A stretch of 64,000 nucleotides of DNA, from positions 17,896-81,895 of IMG/VR virus record IMGVR_UViG_3300047548_001261; one strand, 5' to 3'. The stretch is from a virus. Under the pieces are notes generated by a model. The model was not told the DNA's origin, did no database searches, and worked only from the letters and a program-made list of their open reading frames with translations. Of this stretch, positions 24,850 through 34,200 are shown piece by piece (the first letter of the stretch is position 1; the number at the start of each line of letters is the position of its first letter). Both the position numbers and the translations under genes were made by a program.

Positions 24850-25867
24850 TTGATTCTTCCAGTAATTGTTTGAATACCTCTTGGGCGTCGGCACTCAAGC
24901 TATCGGCAATCTTTTCGACCCAGTGAAGTTTGGGGCCATCTTCATCCATAATCACGTCTGTCTCAGCTTTCAGGGACCGAGTATTGGGCTTGATTGCGAT
25001 CAAGGTTTCGGACGTTTTATACCACTCGGCAATCCTGGAGTTGATGGCAATGGTCTCACCGATGTCCACGGTGCCGGTTATTTCGATGAACTGTAAAGGG
25101 GCGTCCAGCGGATAGGCAAGGAAATCTTTGTAGTCGAGGGACCTGAACCGACCATCTACCGGCCACACACACTCCTTTGTCCCATCTACGGAAATAAACT
25201 TATCCGTCATCTCCCCAAACGACATCGGTAAGACGGACCCCAACATCGTTACACCTATCATTGGCTCCCGATAATTGTGCTCATGGCCGGAGATGATCGC
25301 GTCGAAATGCTTCATTGCGTGACCGCCGTGCTCGTCAGACATCAGGTGTGCTGCTACATTAGGCCTTAAATAATTTTCCGTCTCTGTCCCAGGTTGGTCG
25401 CCAAAGTTGCAGTGAAGTACCAGGATGTTGTACTTTTCAGTGTTCGGAAAGTTTTTGGCGCTTGCCAGCATCGTATCAAACTTTTCTTGGGTCAACTGGT
25501 GAGGTAGCAGGGTGTACTTTGTGGACTCAGTTTCAAAGAAGTAAGGTTGTTCCCAAGCAATTGTGCAACCGGTTTTGCGAAGTAGATTTACTGCCGATTC
25601 TTTTTCCGTGTTGTTGGATACATCGTGATTCCCTGAAAGGACGACTTCGCATGACGCGGCAAACATGTAACCTTCGACAAAGGTCTCTGAGTTGCAAGAG
25701 AAGCTGTCGAATAAATCCCCAGCCTGGATAATGCTTCCCTTGTACTCTTCGGTAAACCATATTAAAAGGTCTTTCTTGTACTGCGCCCACCGTGCCGCAG
25801 TTTTGGTTGATGTGAAAGGGAAAGGTTTTCCCAAGTGGATGTCGCCGACTATTGTTATGTTATTCAT
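24839..25867 (-). CDS. sbcD: SbcD/Mre11-like nuclease (phage gp47 type)
   Basis: The calcineurin-type phosphoesterase motifs are present in order: GDIHLG (8-13), GDLFD (about 50), GNHD (about 79) and GHEH (about 193), which bind two metal ions. The gene overlaps the SbcC-like gene by 11 bp, so the two subunits are coupled. A palindromic operator lies about 30-46 bp upstream of the ATG. Expected role: exonuclease/endonuclease half of the SbcCD complex acting on DNA ends and hairpins. Confidence 0.92.
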   Translation of the reverse strand: MNNITIVGDIHLGKPFPFTSTKTAARWAQYKKDLLIWFTEEYKGSIIQAGDLFDSFSCNSETFVEGYMFAASCEVVLSGNHDVSNNTEKESAVNLLRKTGCTIAWEQPYFFETESTKYTLLPHQLTQEKFDTMLASAKNFPNTEKYNILVLHCNFGDQPGTETENYLRPNVAAHLMSDEHGGHAMKHFDAIISGHEHNYREPMIGVTMLGSVLPMSFGEMTDKFISVDGTKECVWPVDGRFRSLDYKDFLAYPLDAPLQFIEITGTVDIGETIAINSRIAEWYKTSETLIAIKPNTRSLKAETDVIMDEDGPKLHWVEKIADSLSADAQEVFKQLLEESNEA

Positions 25868-25896
25868 GATATTTGTCCCCTGTTTTATTTGTAATG

Positions 25897-25913
25897 TGAT
25901 GTATTATACATCA
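25897..25913. promoter_or_regulatory. Palindromic operator, copy 1 (TGATGTA-N3-TACATCA)
   Basis: TGATGTA TTA TACATCA is a perfect palindrome here, extended by one further pair on each side. On the - strand it contains TATAAT, and TTGACA lies 13 bp further upstream, too close for a standard promoter pair. It lies ahead of the sbcD start. The same box occurs at 37397 and 45990. Confidence 0.6.
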
Positions 25914-26399
25914 CTTTAAAATGTCAAGTAAAGCCGAGATCACCGACGATTCTGCGTTGCCGCTACCGAACGAATCAGCAGCAAGTTTCCGGCACCTGGG
26001 GGGCGCAAGGTACGCCGCAACAATATCCCGCATGTCCCACCACTCGAAGGCCTTAGACTTGTGACTGTAAAATGCCGCTGTTGCAAGGTTGCCTGCACGC
26101 ATCCAGAGCCTTGCCCCTTTTATCTGATCTTCAGAAAATACATTCCTAAGTACAGTTTCCCTCAAGCTTTTGTGAATAATGCTTGATTTAACCTCCAACA
26201 AAGACACTTTGCCCTGATAAGTGACAATGAAATCGGCGGGCTGGGAAGGTAGAAAATTACCTCCCGTAGCTACCCCTGCCGAAGTAGAATCATAGAGCCG
26301 CACAAATGTGGCTCTATGCGTTCTCTCGAAGAGAATTAACGCGTCTTGGATTAATCCCTCCGCGCCCTTACCGTCGTTGCGCTTACCTTTTACTTCCAC
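25911..26399 (-). CDS. PD-(D/E)XK nuclease, Holliday-junction-resolvase-like
   Basis: Starts with GTG 26399, overlapping the upstream gene by 17 bp. The 162-residue product shows an N-terminal GKGAEGLIQDAL helix, PADFIV (catalytic Asp), and LLEVKSS with the ExK pair, the core of PD-(D/E)XK nucleases. The basic opening and the size resemble archaeal Hjc/RecU-type resolvases. In a phage replication block such an enzyme would cut branched DNA before packaging. The exact substrate is inferred. Confidence 0.7.
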   Translation of the reverse strand: MEVKGKRNDGKGAEGLIQDALILFERTHRATFVRLYDSTSAGVATGGNFLPSQPADFIVTYQGKVSLLEVKSSIIHKSLRETVLRNVFSEDQIKGARLWMRAGNLATAAFYSHKSKAFEWWDMRDIVAAYLAPPRCRKLAADSFGSGNAESSVISALLDILK

Positions 26400-27147
26400 A
26401 GCTCCCCCTAAAAATCTTCTCCAGTGAAGGTAGATGTTCTAATAAACCCGCACGGGAGCAACGAGATGTAAACTCATCAATAGAGTCCTCCAAGACGTGT
26501 CCACTTTGGGTCATCGTCTGGAAAACCGATAAGAGTTTATCTTTCGTACCCCCGCCGAAGCCCTCCCCCTCGTCTAAAATGTCAAGGAATCGCTGGATAA
26601 AACGCTGGTTGTATGTGTGCGAGCTCCTCCCCAGCAGAATATGCTCGACCTTTGCCAGGACTCTCCGGAGAACAACTTCGTTTTCATACTGATCCTTACC
26701 TAACGACATGATGTGCTTAATGAACTCTACTGCATACCCGCTATCGTCAAAGTCAATTAGGGTAGAGTTCGCAAGTCGGCCAGCCTTCTCTCCAGAAACC
26801 CTGTACTGCGCCCCGTGGCAACCCCTCGCCACCGCACAAGGAAACGTGGACCCGTCCTGCAGCGCAACGTAGGGGGAAAGGTCATGCGCCTCGCACATCG
26901 TCCGGTAAGCTTCCGTAAGGACCTCTGTATAGTGGGCATTGGCCATGAAAGCCTCAACCTCGTCCCCCTCTTTGGCAAGGTTATTGGGGATGTATACATA
27001 CTCATCGGATTCGCCAGAAACAGACCACGCTTTAATATCTGTCACGGCAGGTGGCTTCTTGAACACAGAGTCCCAGATAAGCTTACCGATGGGTGCCATT
27101 GCATCAAAGTCTTCTCCGTCTGTTTTCAGTGTCACTTGCAAACTCAT
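26383..27147 (-). CDS. Hypothetical replication-block protein, 254 aa
   Basis: Acidic protein with mixed secondary structure, no membrane segment, and no motif I can name. Cys residues (CHGAQ, CAVARGC) are scattered rather than arranged as a zinc site. It is coupled by ATGA to the 75-aa gene upstream and overlaps the resolvase-like gene downstream. This suggests a role in DNA metabolism, but that is position only. Confidence 0.6.
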   Translation of the reverse strand: MSLQVTLKTDGEDFDAMAPIGKLIWDSVFKKPPAVTDIKAWSVSGESDEYVYIPNNLAKEGDEVEAFMANAHYTEVLTEAYRTMCEAHDLSPYVALQDGSTFPCAVARGCHGAQYRVSGEKAGRLANSTLIDFDDSGYAVEFIKHIMSLGKDQYENEVVLRRVLAKVEHILLGRSSHTYNQRFIQRFLDILDEGEGFGGGTKDKLLSVFQTMTQSGHVLEDSIDEFTSRCSRAGLLEHLPSLEKIFRGSCGSKR

Positions 27148-27371
27148 GGGGTGCTAGCCTCGTGTTGGTTGGTGTCTAAGCTGTTGTAAAGCCGTCGATC
27201 AACCGAGTAAGAAGCTGGCTTTAACCTACCCTCTTTTTCCTTGGAGTCTCGGACAGTCTCGGCACCGGCGTTACGGGCCTCGGTGTAACAGGCTTGCTCT
27301 ATGGACAGGCCTTTGAGTTTTGTACCATAACGGTTGTAGAAAGTTACTTGGTAGTTGCCCGTGGTAATCAT
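27144..27371 (-). CDS. Hypothetical 75-aa protein
   Basis: Small basic protein (MITTGNYQVTFYNRYGTKL...) joined by 4-bp overlaps to both neighbours, so it is part of one translationally coupled run. No family is recognised. Confidence 0.55.
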   Translation of the reverse strand: MITTGNYQVTFYNRYGTKLKGLSIEQACYTEARNAGAETVRDSKEKEGRLKPASYSVDRRLYNSLDTNQHEASTP

Positions 27372-28393
27372 TGTACAAAGTCCCCTGTAGAACCGAACCC
27401 ATTATCACCCCTTTCGGAGTCCTCCAGACTCGCCACCCGTTCATAAAAATCTAAATTAACAGGGATAGTTAGAAGTTGTGCTATTTTTTGACCGATATTT
27501 ACCTCGTAAGCCTTATCTCCTAAGTTATATAGATGAACAAGAACCTCTCCCGTATATCCGCTATCAATACACCCGGCTCCGACCTCTATTTTATGCTTTA
27601 CAGATAACCCGCTTCTTGACCAAATTAGGCCGACGAAGCCATCTGGTACATTGATTTTTATCCCTGTCGAGATTATTTGACTACCTCCAGCCAGTATTGT
27701 TGTCTTGACGCAGGATAATATATCGAGACCCGCATCTAATCTGACATTTTTTGTTAACTGGGAACCAGTAGATTGCCCAGAATCCGCTAGCTTACCTTTT
27801 GCTGACCTAGCAGCATTATGTAAAGCTGTGTGTTCTCCCCTCGTCATAACTTCCAAATTACTTAAGGAATTGTTTAACCTGTTTTCATCGACATGGTGGA
27901 CGTCAAACTCTGGATTTAAATACCAACCCCCTTCTATTTCTTGCAGAAACCTGTATTGGTGTGTAGCCCTTAAGTAATGCTCCATAATCAACCTGTGTAG
28001 GCGTATATCATCGTCGCAAGTCCTATAGGGGTGTGTGTAGTTTTTCACTAAAACGTACCCGTTAGGCCCTACACGAATACCAGACACCCAAGAAGAGTTT
28101 TCAGGGCCTTTTACTCCGAACTGGTGGTTAAGCTCTCCCACCATTCTTTTGCTACGAGCGACCTTACCACAATCATACGAGCAAGTTATGTCACCCGGAT
28201 TTACACGCTTAGCTAAGTGGCTTGGCTTTAAGTGGAAAGGTTTTGCACAAACCGAGCACTGTACGTTGTTAGTCGCCCTGAATCTCACGCCCATACACTC
28301 CTTAGAGCAGCAATGGTGTTTATTATTCTCCATACGCTGTCTGGACAACTCAAAAGGTTTTCCGCAGACTTCGCAGTCAACTATTACTTGCAT
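27368..28393 (-). CDS. dut: HNH endonuclease fused to dUTPase
   Basis: The 341 residues fall into two parts. Residues 1-200: Cys pairs (CEVC...CCSKEC and CSVC...CSYDC) forming zinc knuckles, then an HNH core FDVHHVDENRLNNSLSNLEV at 163-182 typical of phage homing endonucleases. Residues 216-341: a trimeric dUTPase with all five motifs, DAGLDI (220-225), RSGLS (260-264), GCIDSGYTGEV (274-284), GQKIAQL (301-307) and RGDNGFGSTG (328-337). The first beta strand of a normal dUTPase before motif 1 is missing. The enzyme hydrolyses dUTP to dUMP, feeding ThyX and keeping uracil out of DNA. No stop or internal start separates the parts, so it is a true in-frame fusion. Confidence 0.9.
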   Translation of the reverse strand: MQVIVDCEVCGKPFELSRQRMENNKHHCCSKECMGVRFRATNNVQCSVCAKPFHLKPSHLAKRVNPGDITCSYDCGKVARSKRMVGELNHQFGVKGPENSSWVSGIRVGPNGYVLVKNYTHPYRTCDDDIRLHRLIMEHYLRATHQYRFLQEIEGGWYLNPEFDVHHVDENRLNNSLSNLEVMTRGEHTALHNAARSAKGKLADSGQSTGSQLTKNVRLDAGLDILSCVKTTILAGGSQIISTGIKINVPDGFVGLIWSRSGLSVKHKIEVGAGCIDSGYTGEVLVHLYNLGDKAYEVNIGQKIAQLLTIPVNLDFYERVASLEDSERGDNGFGSTGDFVQ

Positions 28394-28895
28394 CTTTCCT
28401 CTCCAAAATTGTGTGATATTTTCTTTCAGCTTCTGCCCGAGCAGCTATTGCCGAGGCAGCATCCAAATATGACCCCAGGTAGGTCGGTTCTCCGCACGAA
28501 ACTATTGTGGCGATATACCTGCCCCTAACCTTTTTTACCCCTTTAGGTAACCCTCCCTTGCCTCCTTTCCTGTTCTGCATAACTACAGAAGAAGTTGTGT
28601 CGACCAGATTGTCAGGCAGGTTATTGTCCATATCTTTGTCTCTGTGTGTCACAAGATTTTTCGGCCACTCTCCAGTGTCCCAAAGCACTGCCAATCGGTG
28701 TGCGGCGAAAGGTACGCATCTGATACCGATAATCCGATACCCCGTCTTAGCACATTTAAACCCTGCCGGTAGCCCCGTTTTGGCTCTTCCCTTGGGGTTT
28801 ATCCAGTAAAACTTCCCGTCTTCCCTAAGTTCCAGCAACTCTTTAAGCGTGCGTTGAGTGACTAAACTCTGCTTCTTACACGAGGATGTAGACAT
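28377..28895 (-). CDS. HNH endonuclease with AP2-type DNA-binding domain
   Basis: The 172-residue product has an N-terminal module (LLELREDGKFYWINPKGRAK...AGFKC), an HNH core (LVTHRDKDMDNNLPDNLVD) in the middle, and a C-terminal AP2-like segment (KVRGRYIATI...YLGSYLDAASAIAARAEAE). Free-standing homing endonucleases of this design insert between phage replication genes. It overlaps both the helicase gene and the dUTPase fusion gene by about 20 bp. Confidence 0.87.
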   Translation of the reverse strand: MSTSSCKKQSLVTQRTLKELLELREDGKFYWINPKGRAKTGLPAGFKCAKTGYRIIGIRCVPFAAHRLAVLWDTGEWPKNLVTHRDKDMDNNLPDNLVDTTSSVVMQNRKGGKGGLPKGVKKVRGRYIATIVSCGEPTYLGSYLDAASAIAARAEAERKYHTILERKDASNS

Positions 28896-30138
28896 TGTAT
28901 CTAGCCCTCGTCAATGCAACATAAAAAGCTCTGTCAGCTTCTGCCAGAATCCGGTTTTTGTAAATATCCTGGAAATCCAAGAAGATGTTATCGAAGGTGC
29001 TGCCCTGGGTCTTATGAGTTGTTAAAGCCCCTAGGGGACGAAGATCGCAAAAAGACTCTTTCAGCCGGTAATAAGGCCTCCAGTCATTACTCGTCTTGGC
29101 GTTTTCTGCCAATCTCAAAACCCGTTTCTTGTAGTCTTCCCCACAGGTTTGGTAATCAAGCACATCCACAGGGGTGGGTAACTCGACGCCGTCCAATGAC
29201 AAGATAACTTTCCACCCTGTTAATTCCGAATAGTTCGAGTGAACCATCGGCTCCATTTGTTTAACAGTGAACTCCTCACCGGCATTGAAAATCACTGTGT
29301 CGTCCAGGGTGTAAGCCTCATTGACGACAACAAACTCGCCCTCACTGAACGGGACAGATATGTCCTTGCCCTGTAAATTGCGGATAATCTGGTTGTATTC
29401 CCTGACGGTTTCGTTTCTCCAGGCTGTGATCCGGAAAGAGTCCGGATCGTGCTTTTCAATGTATCTTCCAAGGCGATCCAAGGCTGGGGCCCGTCTCATC
29501 TTATAAACTCCCATTCCCTCGAACTCGCCCGTGACAATAGGCGGGGCTTCTCCGAGTTTGATGGCGCCCCGGATTGCGGTCGCAGCCTTAATTATTGGAC
29601 TGTCGGCAGCTTGCCTGACGATTTGGTTCAGCTCAAACTGGTATCTGCCATAGTCAGCCGCAAACAGAGGCGGGTGAATTTCGCCGACAGGGTTTAACTG
29701 GTAAGGGTCTCCTGCGTAAATGTACTTTCTTCCCCAGTCTTCAATGTCCTTTAGGATGAAACTGCGGAGGATTGAATCTACCATACTAGCTTCGTCGAGT
29801 TCCACGGTTCTTACGTCAATGAATGCCGAAGGGTCGTAATTGTTCTTCCGGACAAGCATTTGTTTATCCTTGGACATCTTTGGCCTAAGCCCAAGGAAAC
29901 TATGGATGGTTGAGCACTCTGTTCGTGTCAGCCTTGTTTTCAAGACATCCACACTTTTGTGAGTAGGGCCAGTACCGATCAGGGAACCATCAGGAACAAG
30001 GTTTTGCGTACTGTCCAGCAAGAACGTCTTCCCGGTCCCGGCGCTGCCTTTTATAAGCAGCTCATGCGCCCGGTCATCATCAAGGAATCGCTCTACCAGG
30101 TCGAGTGCGCCTTGCTGGTCTTTGGTTAGTTCAATCAT
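28876..30138 (-). CDS. Dda/RecD2-like SF1B DNA helicase
   Basis: 420 residues, close to T4 Dda. Visible motifs: Walker A IKGSAGTGKTFL (29-40), VELDEASMV (Walker B), AGDPYQLNPVG (motif III), a QIVR motif, LGALTTHKTQGSTF (motif V) and FYVALTRARYNVYIL (motif VI). Such helicases unwind 5' to 3' and help start replication and displace proteins ahead of the fork. It is coupled by ATGA to the ligase gene upstream. Confidence 0.9.
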   Translation of the reverse strand: MIELTKDQQGALDLVERFLDDDRAHELLIKGSAGTGKTFLLDSTQNLVPDGSLIGTGPTHKSVDVLKTRLTRTECSTIHSFLGLRPKMSKDKQMLVRKNNYDPSAFIDVRTVELDEASMVDSILRSFILKDIEDWGRKYIYAGDPYQLNPVGEIHPPLFAADYGRYQFELNQIVRQAADSPIIKAATAIRGAIKLGEAPPIVTGEFEGMGVYKMRRAPALDRLGRYIEKHDPDSFRITAWRNETVREYNQIIRNLQGKDISVPFSEGEFVVVNEAYTLDDTVIFNAGEEFTVKQMEPMVHSNYSELTGWKVILSLDGVELPTPVDVLDYQTCGEDYKKRVLRLAENAKTSNDWRPYYRLKESFCDLRPLGALTTHKTQGSTFDNIFLDFQDIYKNRILAEADRAFYVALTRARYNVYILV

Positions 30139-31196
30139 TTCGGGTCTCCTATCGCCACAGCCACAGGAAATTGTGGCACGGAATTTGCAGTCTGTGTCAT
30201 TGCAAAATACCGGATAGTTGCTTGATTACCCACGCAAGCCCCGTCCATCAACGACTGCCGGTAATCCAAGGTGCCGCGTGGTCGGGCCCGGAATTCATTG
30301 CCTTGGTCTGTCAGAAGCACCAAGACCGCCCCACCTTCTTTATCTTCTTCAACCCCCACAATAATAAATTCAGCCTCTTTGAAGTTTTTGTATTTAAAAA
30401 TGCCTGTAGTCCGCTCACCGAAGGCGTACTGACTATCTAAATTGCGGATAATCAAGCCCTCGAATCCTGCCTGAACGTATTTGTTGTGCAGATCGACCAT
30501 CGAGTCTTTGGTTATTGGCTCATAATTAACGATCTGTAAGTGAGGTTGTTCGACCAGCCCGCCATCATAGAACATATTGGACATGACCCCATGTCTTGTT
30601 AGAAAGCTGCCGGAGTCGTCGGCTATATCGAAAGCATGAAATTCCAATTGATCCGTCAGAGGCCTCCACTTCCTTGCTGCACCCAGGATGTCATTTAAAG
30701 GGGCCCCCCTTAAATAGAGTTCCCCGTCTAAAGGCCGGTTAACACCTTTCATTTGCTCAAGGATGTGTTCAGGGGCGTCATAAAACGTCCCCTCACGGGA
30801 CTGGAGCTTGTGAATTTCTGGGCGATACAAGCAACGGAGGCCGTCAAGCTTCGGCTCCCCTACTACTTGCCCCCAAGGGATTCTGTGTCCGACCTTGGTT
30901 GCGTCCAACGCCAGTTCAGGTTGCAAATAAAGCGGGGGCTTGTCCAAATCCCCGGATATCGTGTAAAGCTCCCGCTCGACTTGTTTAACCCAACGGGCTT
31001 TTGCTTCAGCTACAGCTTGCTCGTGGGCGTTTGTTTCATTAGCCTTGCCAATGTTCTTGCCTTTGACTTTCGTGGTTTTGGAAATAGATTTGCCGCCCTC
31101 CTCGCCGTAAGTTACAGTGAAGGTATCGCCCTGGACAGAGACGGACCATGTGCGGAGTTTGCCGGTTGATGTCTTTTTATATAGTGTTTCAAGCAT
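30135..31196 (-). CDS. ATP-dependent DNA ligase
   Basis: 353 residues starting after GAGAGGG. The adenylation domain shows the EPKLDGLR motif (114-121) with the active-site Lys at 116, followed by LDGELY, the GFEGLIIRN motif (motif IV) and IFKYKNFKEAEF (motif V). The last 90 residues form an OB fold. Residues 1-80 are a WGR-like beta domain not always present in phage ligases. It seals nicks left by Okazaki-fragment processing by the polymerase encoded upstream. Confidence 0.9.
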   Translation of the reverse strand: MLETLYKKTSTGKLRTWSVSVQGDTFTVTYGEEGGKSISKTTKVKGKNIGKANETNAHEQAVAEAKARWVKQVERELYTISGDLDKPPLYLQPELALDATKVGHRIPWGQVVGEPKLDGLRCLYRPEIHKLQSREGTFYDAPEHILEQMKGVNRPLDGELYLRGAPLNDILGAARKWRPLTDQLEFHAFDIADDSGSFLTRHGVMSNMFYDGGLVEQPHLQIVNYEPITKDSMVDLHNKYVQAGFEGLIIRNLDSQYAFGERTTGIFKYKNFKEAEFIIVGVEEDKEGGAVLVLLTDQGNEFRARPRGTLDYRQSLMDGACVGNQATIRYFAMTQTANSVPQFPVAVAIGDPK

Positions 31197-31223
31197 TTGT
31201 TACCCTCTCGTTAGTTGCGAATT

Positions 31224-31243
31224 TATCTATCTATCTATCTATC
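31224..31243. repeat. TATC microsatellite, five copies
   Basis: Five perfect copies of TATC lie in the 60-bp gap between the polymerase stop and the ligase start, upstream of the ligase Shine-Dalgarno site. No function is apparent. Confidence 0.85.
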
Positions 31244-31256
31244 TCTTCGATGTTCA

Positions 31257-34200
31257 TCAAAACTTCTCCAGGGCTGCATTAACGGTTTCCAAAGACGGGC
31301 GATTACCTACTTCGTACTGTTTTCCCCACGACGGCCCAAATGAACAGTCGGCCACCATCGGTATCGCCGCCCCAGGAATATCTTGCTCCATGTCGTCACA
31401 AATATCCTGCAGGAAAGCGTGCAAAGATTTCTTTGGCACATGGAACAACAACTCGTCATAGATCGCTGCGATTAACCGGGCACCATGTTTCTTCAAAGTA
31501 CCCCTCTTGTGCATGGTTGCGAACACAACCTTTAAAAGGTCGGCGGCAGTGCCTTGCATCATGAAGTTTGAGAGCTGGCGCTCCATCCGGCTAATCTCGC
31601 TACGAGAACCTTGTGACAACTTACGACCACAATGTCTGCGGCTTCCAAAGGCTGTCTTGACGTAGCCATCGATCCGAGCTTGCTTGTAAAGAGCGTTCTT
31701 CCATTTTTGAATGCCTGGATAGGTTTCATCCATTGCCTTCAAAATCAGTTCAGCGTCTTCCAAATTAATCATCAATTGCATGGAAGTTTTCTGCGCACCG
31801 ATGGTGTTAGCCACACCGAAGTTCGCAGTCTTGCCATAAGCCCTACAAGTCTTGATGAACTTTCCTAAAGGTGTGTCATCATCTTGATGCGCCTTGAACC
31901 AGTTGTACTCAGCACGTTTCGGCCCATCCAAAGTAAGCTCTGCAATTTCCATACCCAATCGTTGACAGAATAAAACAGTCAAGCCAGTACCAGTAAGGGC
32001 GTGCAAGTCCAGCGGATCGCCGTCCGCAGGGTATGCAGACATCAGCACGGGGTCTTTACACTCATTGGCCAAGATTCGTAACTCTTGTGAGGCAAAGTCC
32101 ACTGAACAGATGACATGGTCCTCATCATCAGGGATGTATACCTTTCGGACATCTCCCTTGCTTACCTGCAGCGTGTTAGGGTTAGACCCCGTCGGTCTCC
32201 TTGTGATAGTCCCACAAGAGTTAAACCCTGGATGGATTTTGTCGTTATCATCCATCCACAAGGGATACGGTTTCCAATAGTTAGACAACCTTGTATTCGC
32301 GTCCCGGTAATCAAGCAAGTCCTTCAATACTTGCGCTTTCCAAGGGTGTTCTTCACAATCGTTGGCGATGGCAAACTGCATTGCCGACTCGTCAGTAGAC
32401 GGGGAGCCCTCGAAACCGTTCTTATACCGTAAAGATTTTTTATCGGGTTCGGTGCGCACACGGATCGGCAACTCCAGCAATAAATAAAGAAGCGCTTGCA
32501 TCTGTTGTGGTGACCCGAAGTTTAACTCTGTGCCTTCCATAACCGAGGGGGTATTGGCTTCGATTACCCCGTTACAAAAGTCTTCCAGAGCTTGGTAAGT
32601 GTCACCGGCCCTTGCTTTCATTTCTGCAGCTGGCACAGGTGCCAAAATCTTTGCCAACTCAGACGGGTTGTCCTCCACCCAATTGGAGATATTTACCTTT
32701 GACAGAGTCGCTATCGGTCCCAAACCCAAAAGCGCTGCCACATCGTTAAACATTTTCGGTGTAGGTATGAACGGCTTGAAGTGTTTTACATCCTTTGGCT
32801 CCTGGTAAAAACTGAGCTGCAAGAAGTTAGACTTGAACTTGCTTAAGGCAGACTTCACGGCAGATTGGACAGCTTCGCTACTCGTGTCCGACATCTTTTT
32901 AACGTGCTCATTCTTGGCCTTAAACGCAATGTAATCCCGTTGATCGTCCAAGAGAGCTTCTACGGCGTCAAGCCTGGGCTCGGTGCAGTGTTCGTTAAGC
33001 GTGGCACGGACAGCTGCCATCTTTGCCTTGGTTGTCTCTTCGTCCTTTGCCTTTTGCTTTTCCATTTCGACACGGTCGATTTTGACTCCGTCGATGTGGG
33101 CATACATTAGCGGTGCGGTAGCCGCACACTCGTATTGGCTGACAAAATCGTAAGTCTCTTCAAGTTGGGAGAGAATCGCAAAGTACTGGAACAAATGCCC
33201 GGTTACAAGAGAGTCGTCACAACCGTAGTTGAGGACCTGCTCGCCGGTTATGTCAGCCATTACTGACACGGATGCGTCGGCAATGGCGGCTTCCTGGCTA
33301 GGGTTAAGTCGAGCGTAAAGGGTTTTCAGTACCGAGTTAACCGCAGAGTAGCTTTCCTGTTTAGACAGGGTTTTTAAGGGCTTGCTAACATCGCCGCCTG
33401 CAAATAGGGGTGGGAGAATGCTTTCTAACTGTCTTGGCAAAGTTCCTTTTAGTTTTAGTGGTCGGAGAAAATCGTTAACCCACAGTTGTATAGGGGTAAA
33501 CTCTCCCATAGGGAAAGACAACTTGGTTCCGAACTTTCCATACTCTTCATTAATGAACGCAATCCAATCTTCACCGCCTATGATACCGTCATAGTAATTA
33601 TGAAACTTCTCCTCTAAGTCTTCCCTAAACTCCTCAACCCAGGCGAGCTTCTTTTCATCCTCAGAAACAAGGATAGTGAACTCTATGCTTTTACCCGCCC
33701 TTAACAACCCCAGCAAATTTTCCTGCTCTGCGCCGGCCAAAGTATCCGTATAAGAGGCCTGAGAGTAATTCAAATAGCTTTTTGACAAAGCCTTCAGGCC
33801 ATTTTCGGTGTTCTCGTCGATGTGGTGGGCAAACAACTTAGTGTCGAACCAGGATTTCAACTCGTGCCCGAAAACATTTCTTGTAATGGTAGCCTCAAAA
33901 TTTACGTTTTGAGCGCACATGGGTTTATCCCTACGCTCAATATCCAAAATCATGGATAACACTTCGTCCTGAGAAACGTTATCAGTACCCTTGTGGTCAA
34001 CAGAGAAATAGAACACATGGTTCAAGTTGGCCCCGAAAGCAAAAGAGCACCCCGTAACCGAGGAGTCCAACATCGACACAAAATCCCTGCCATTGCACGC
34101 GGCAACGTAATTAGGGTTCTTGACCTTATCCGTCGACTCATAATCCCAGGGAACAATCGGTGTCTCAGGCAATAACTTGGCGATCTCAGCTAAACTCGTT

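Noticed and set aside
26815-27189. 124-codon + strand ORF opposite the 254-aa gene
   Set aside because: It lies antisense to a coupled - strand gene with no promoter or Shine-Dalgarno site, and its composition is that of an antisense shadow.
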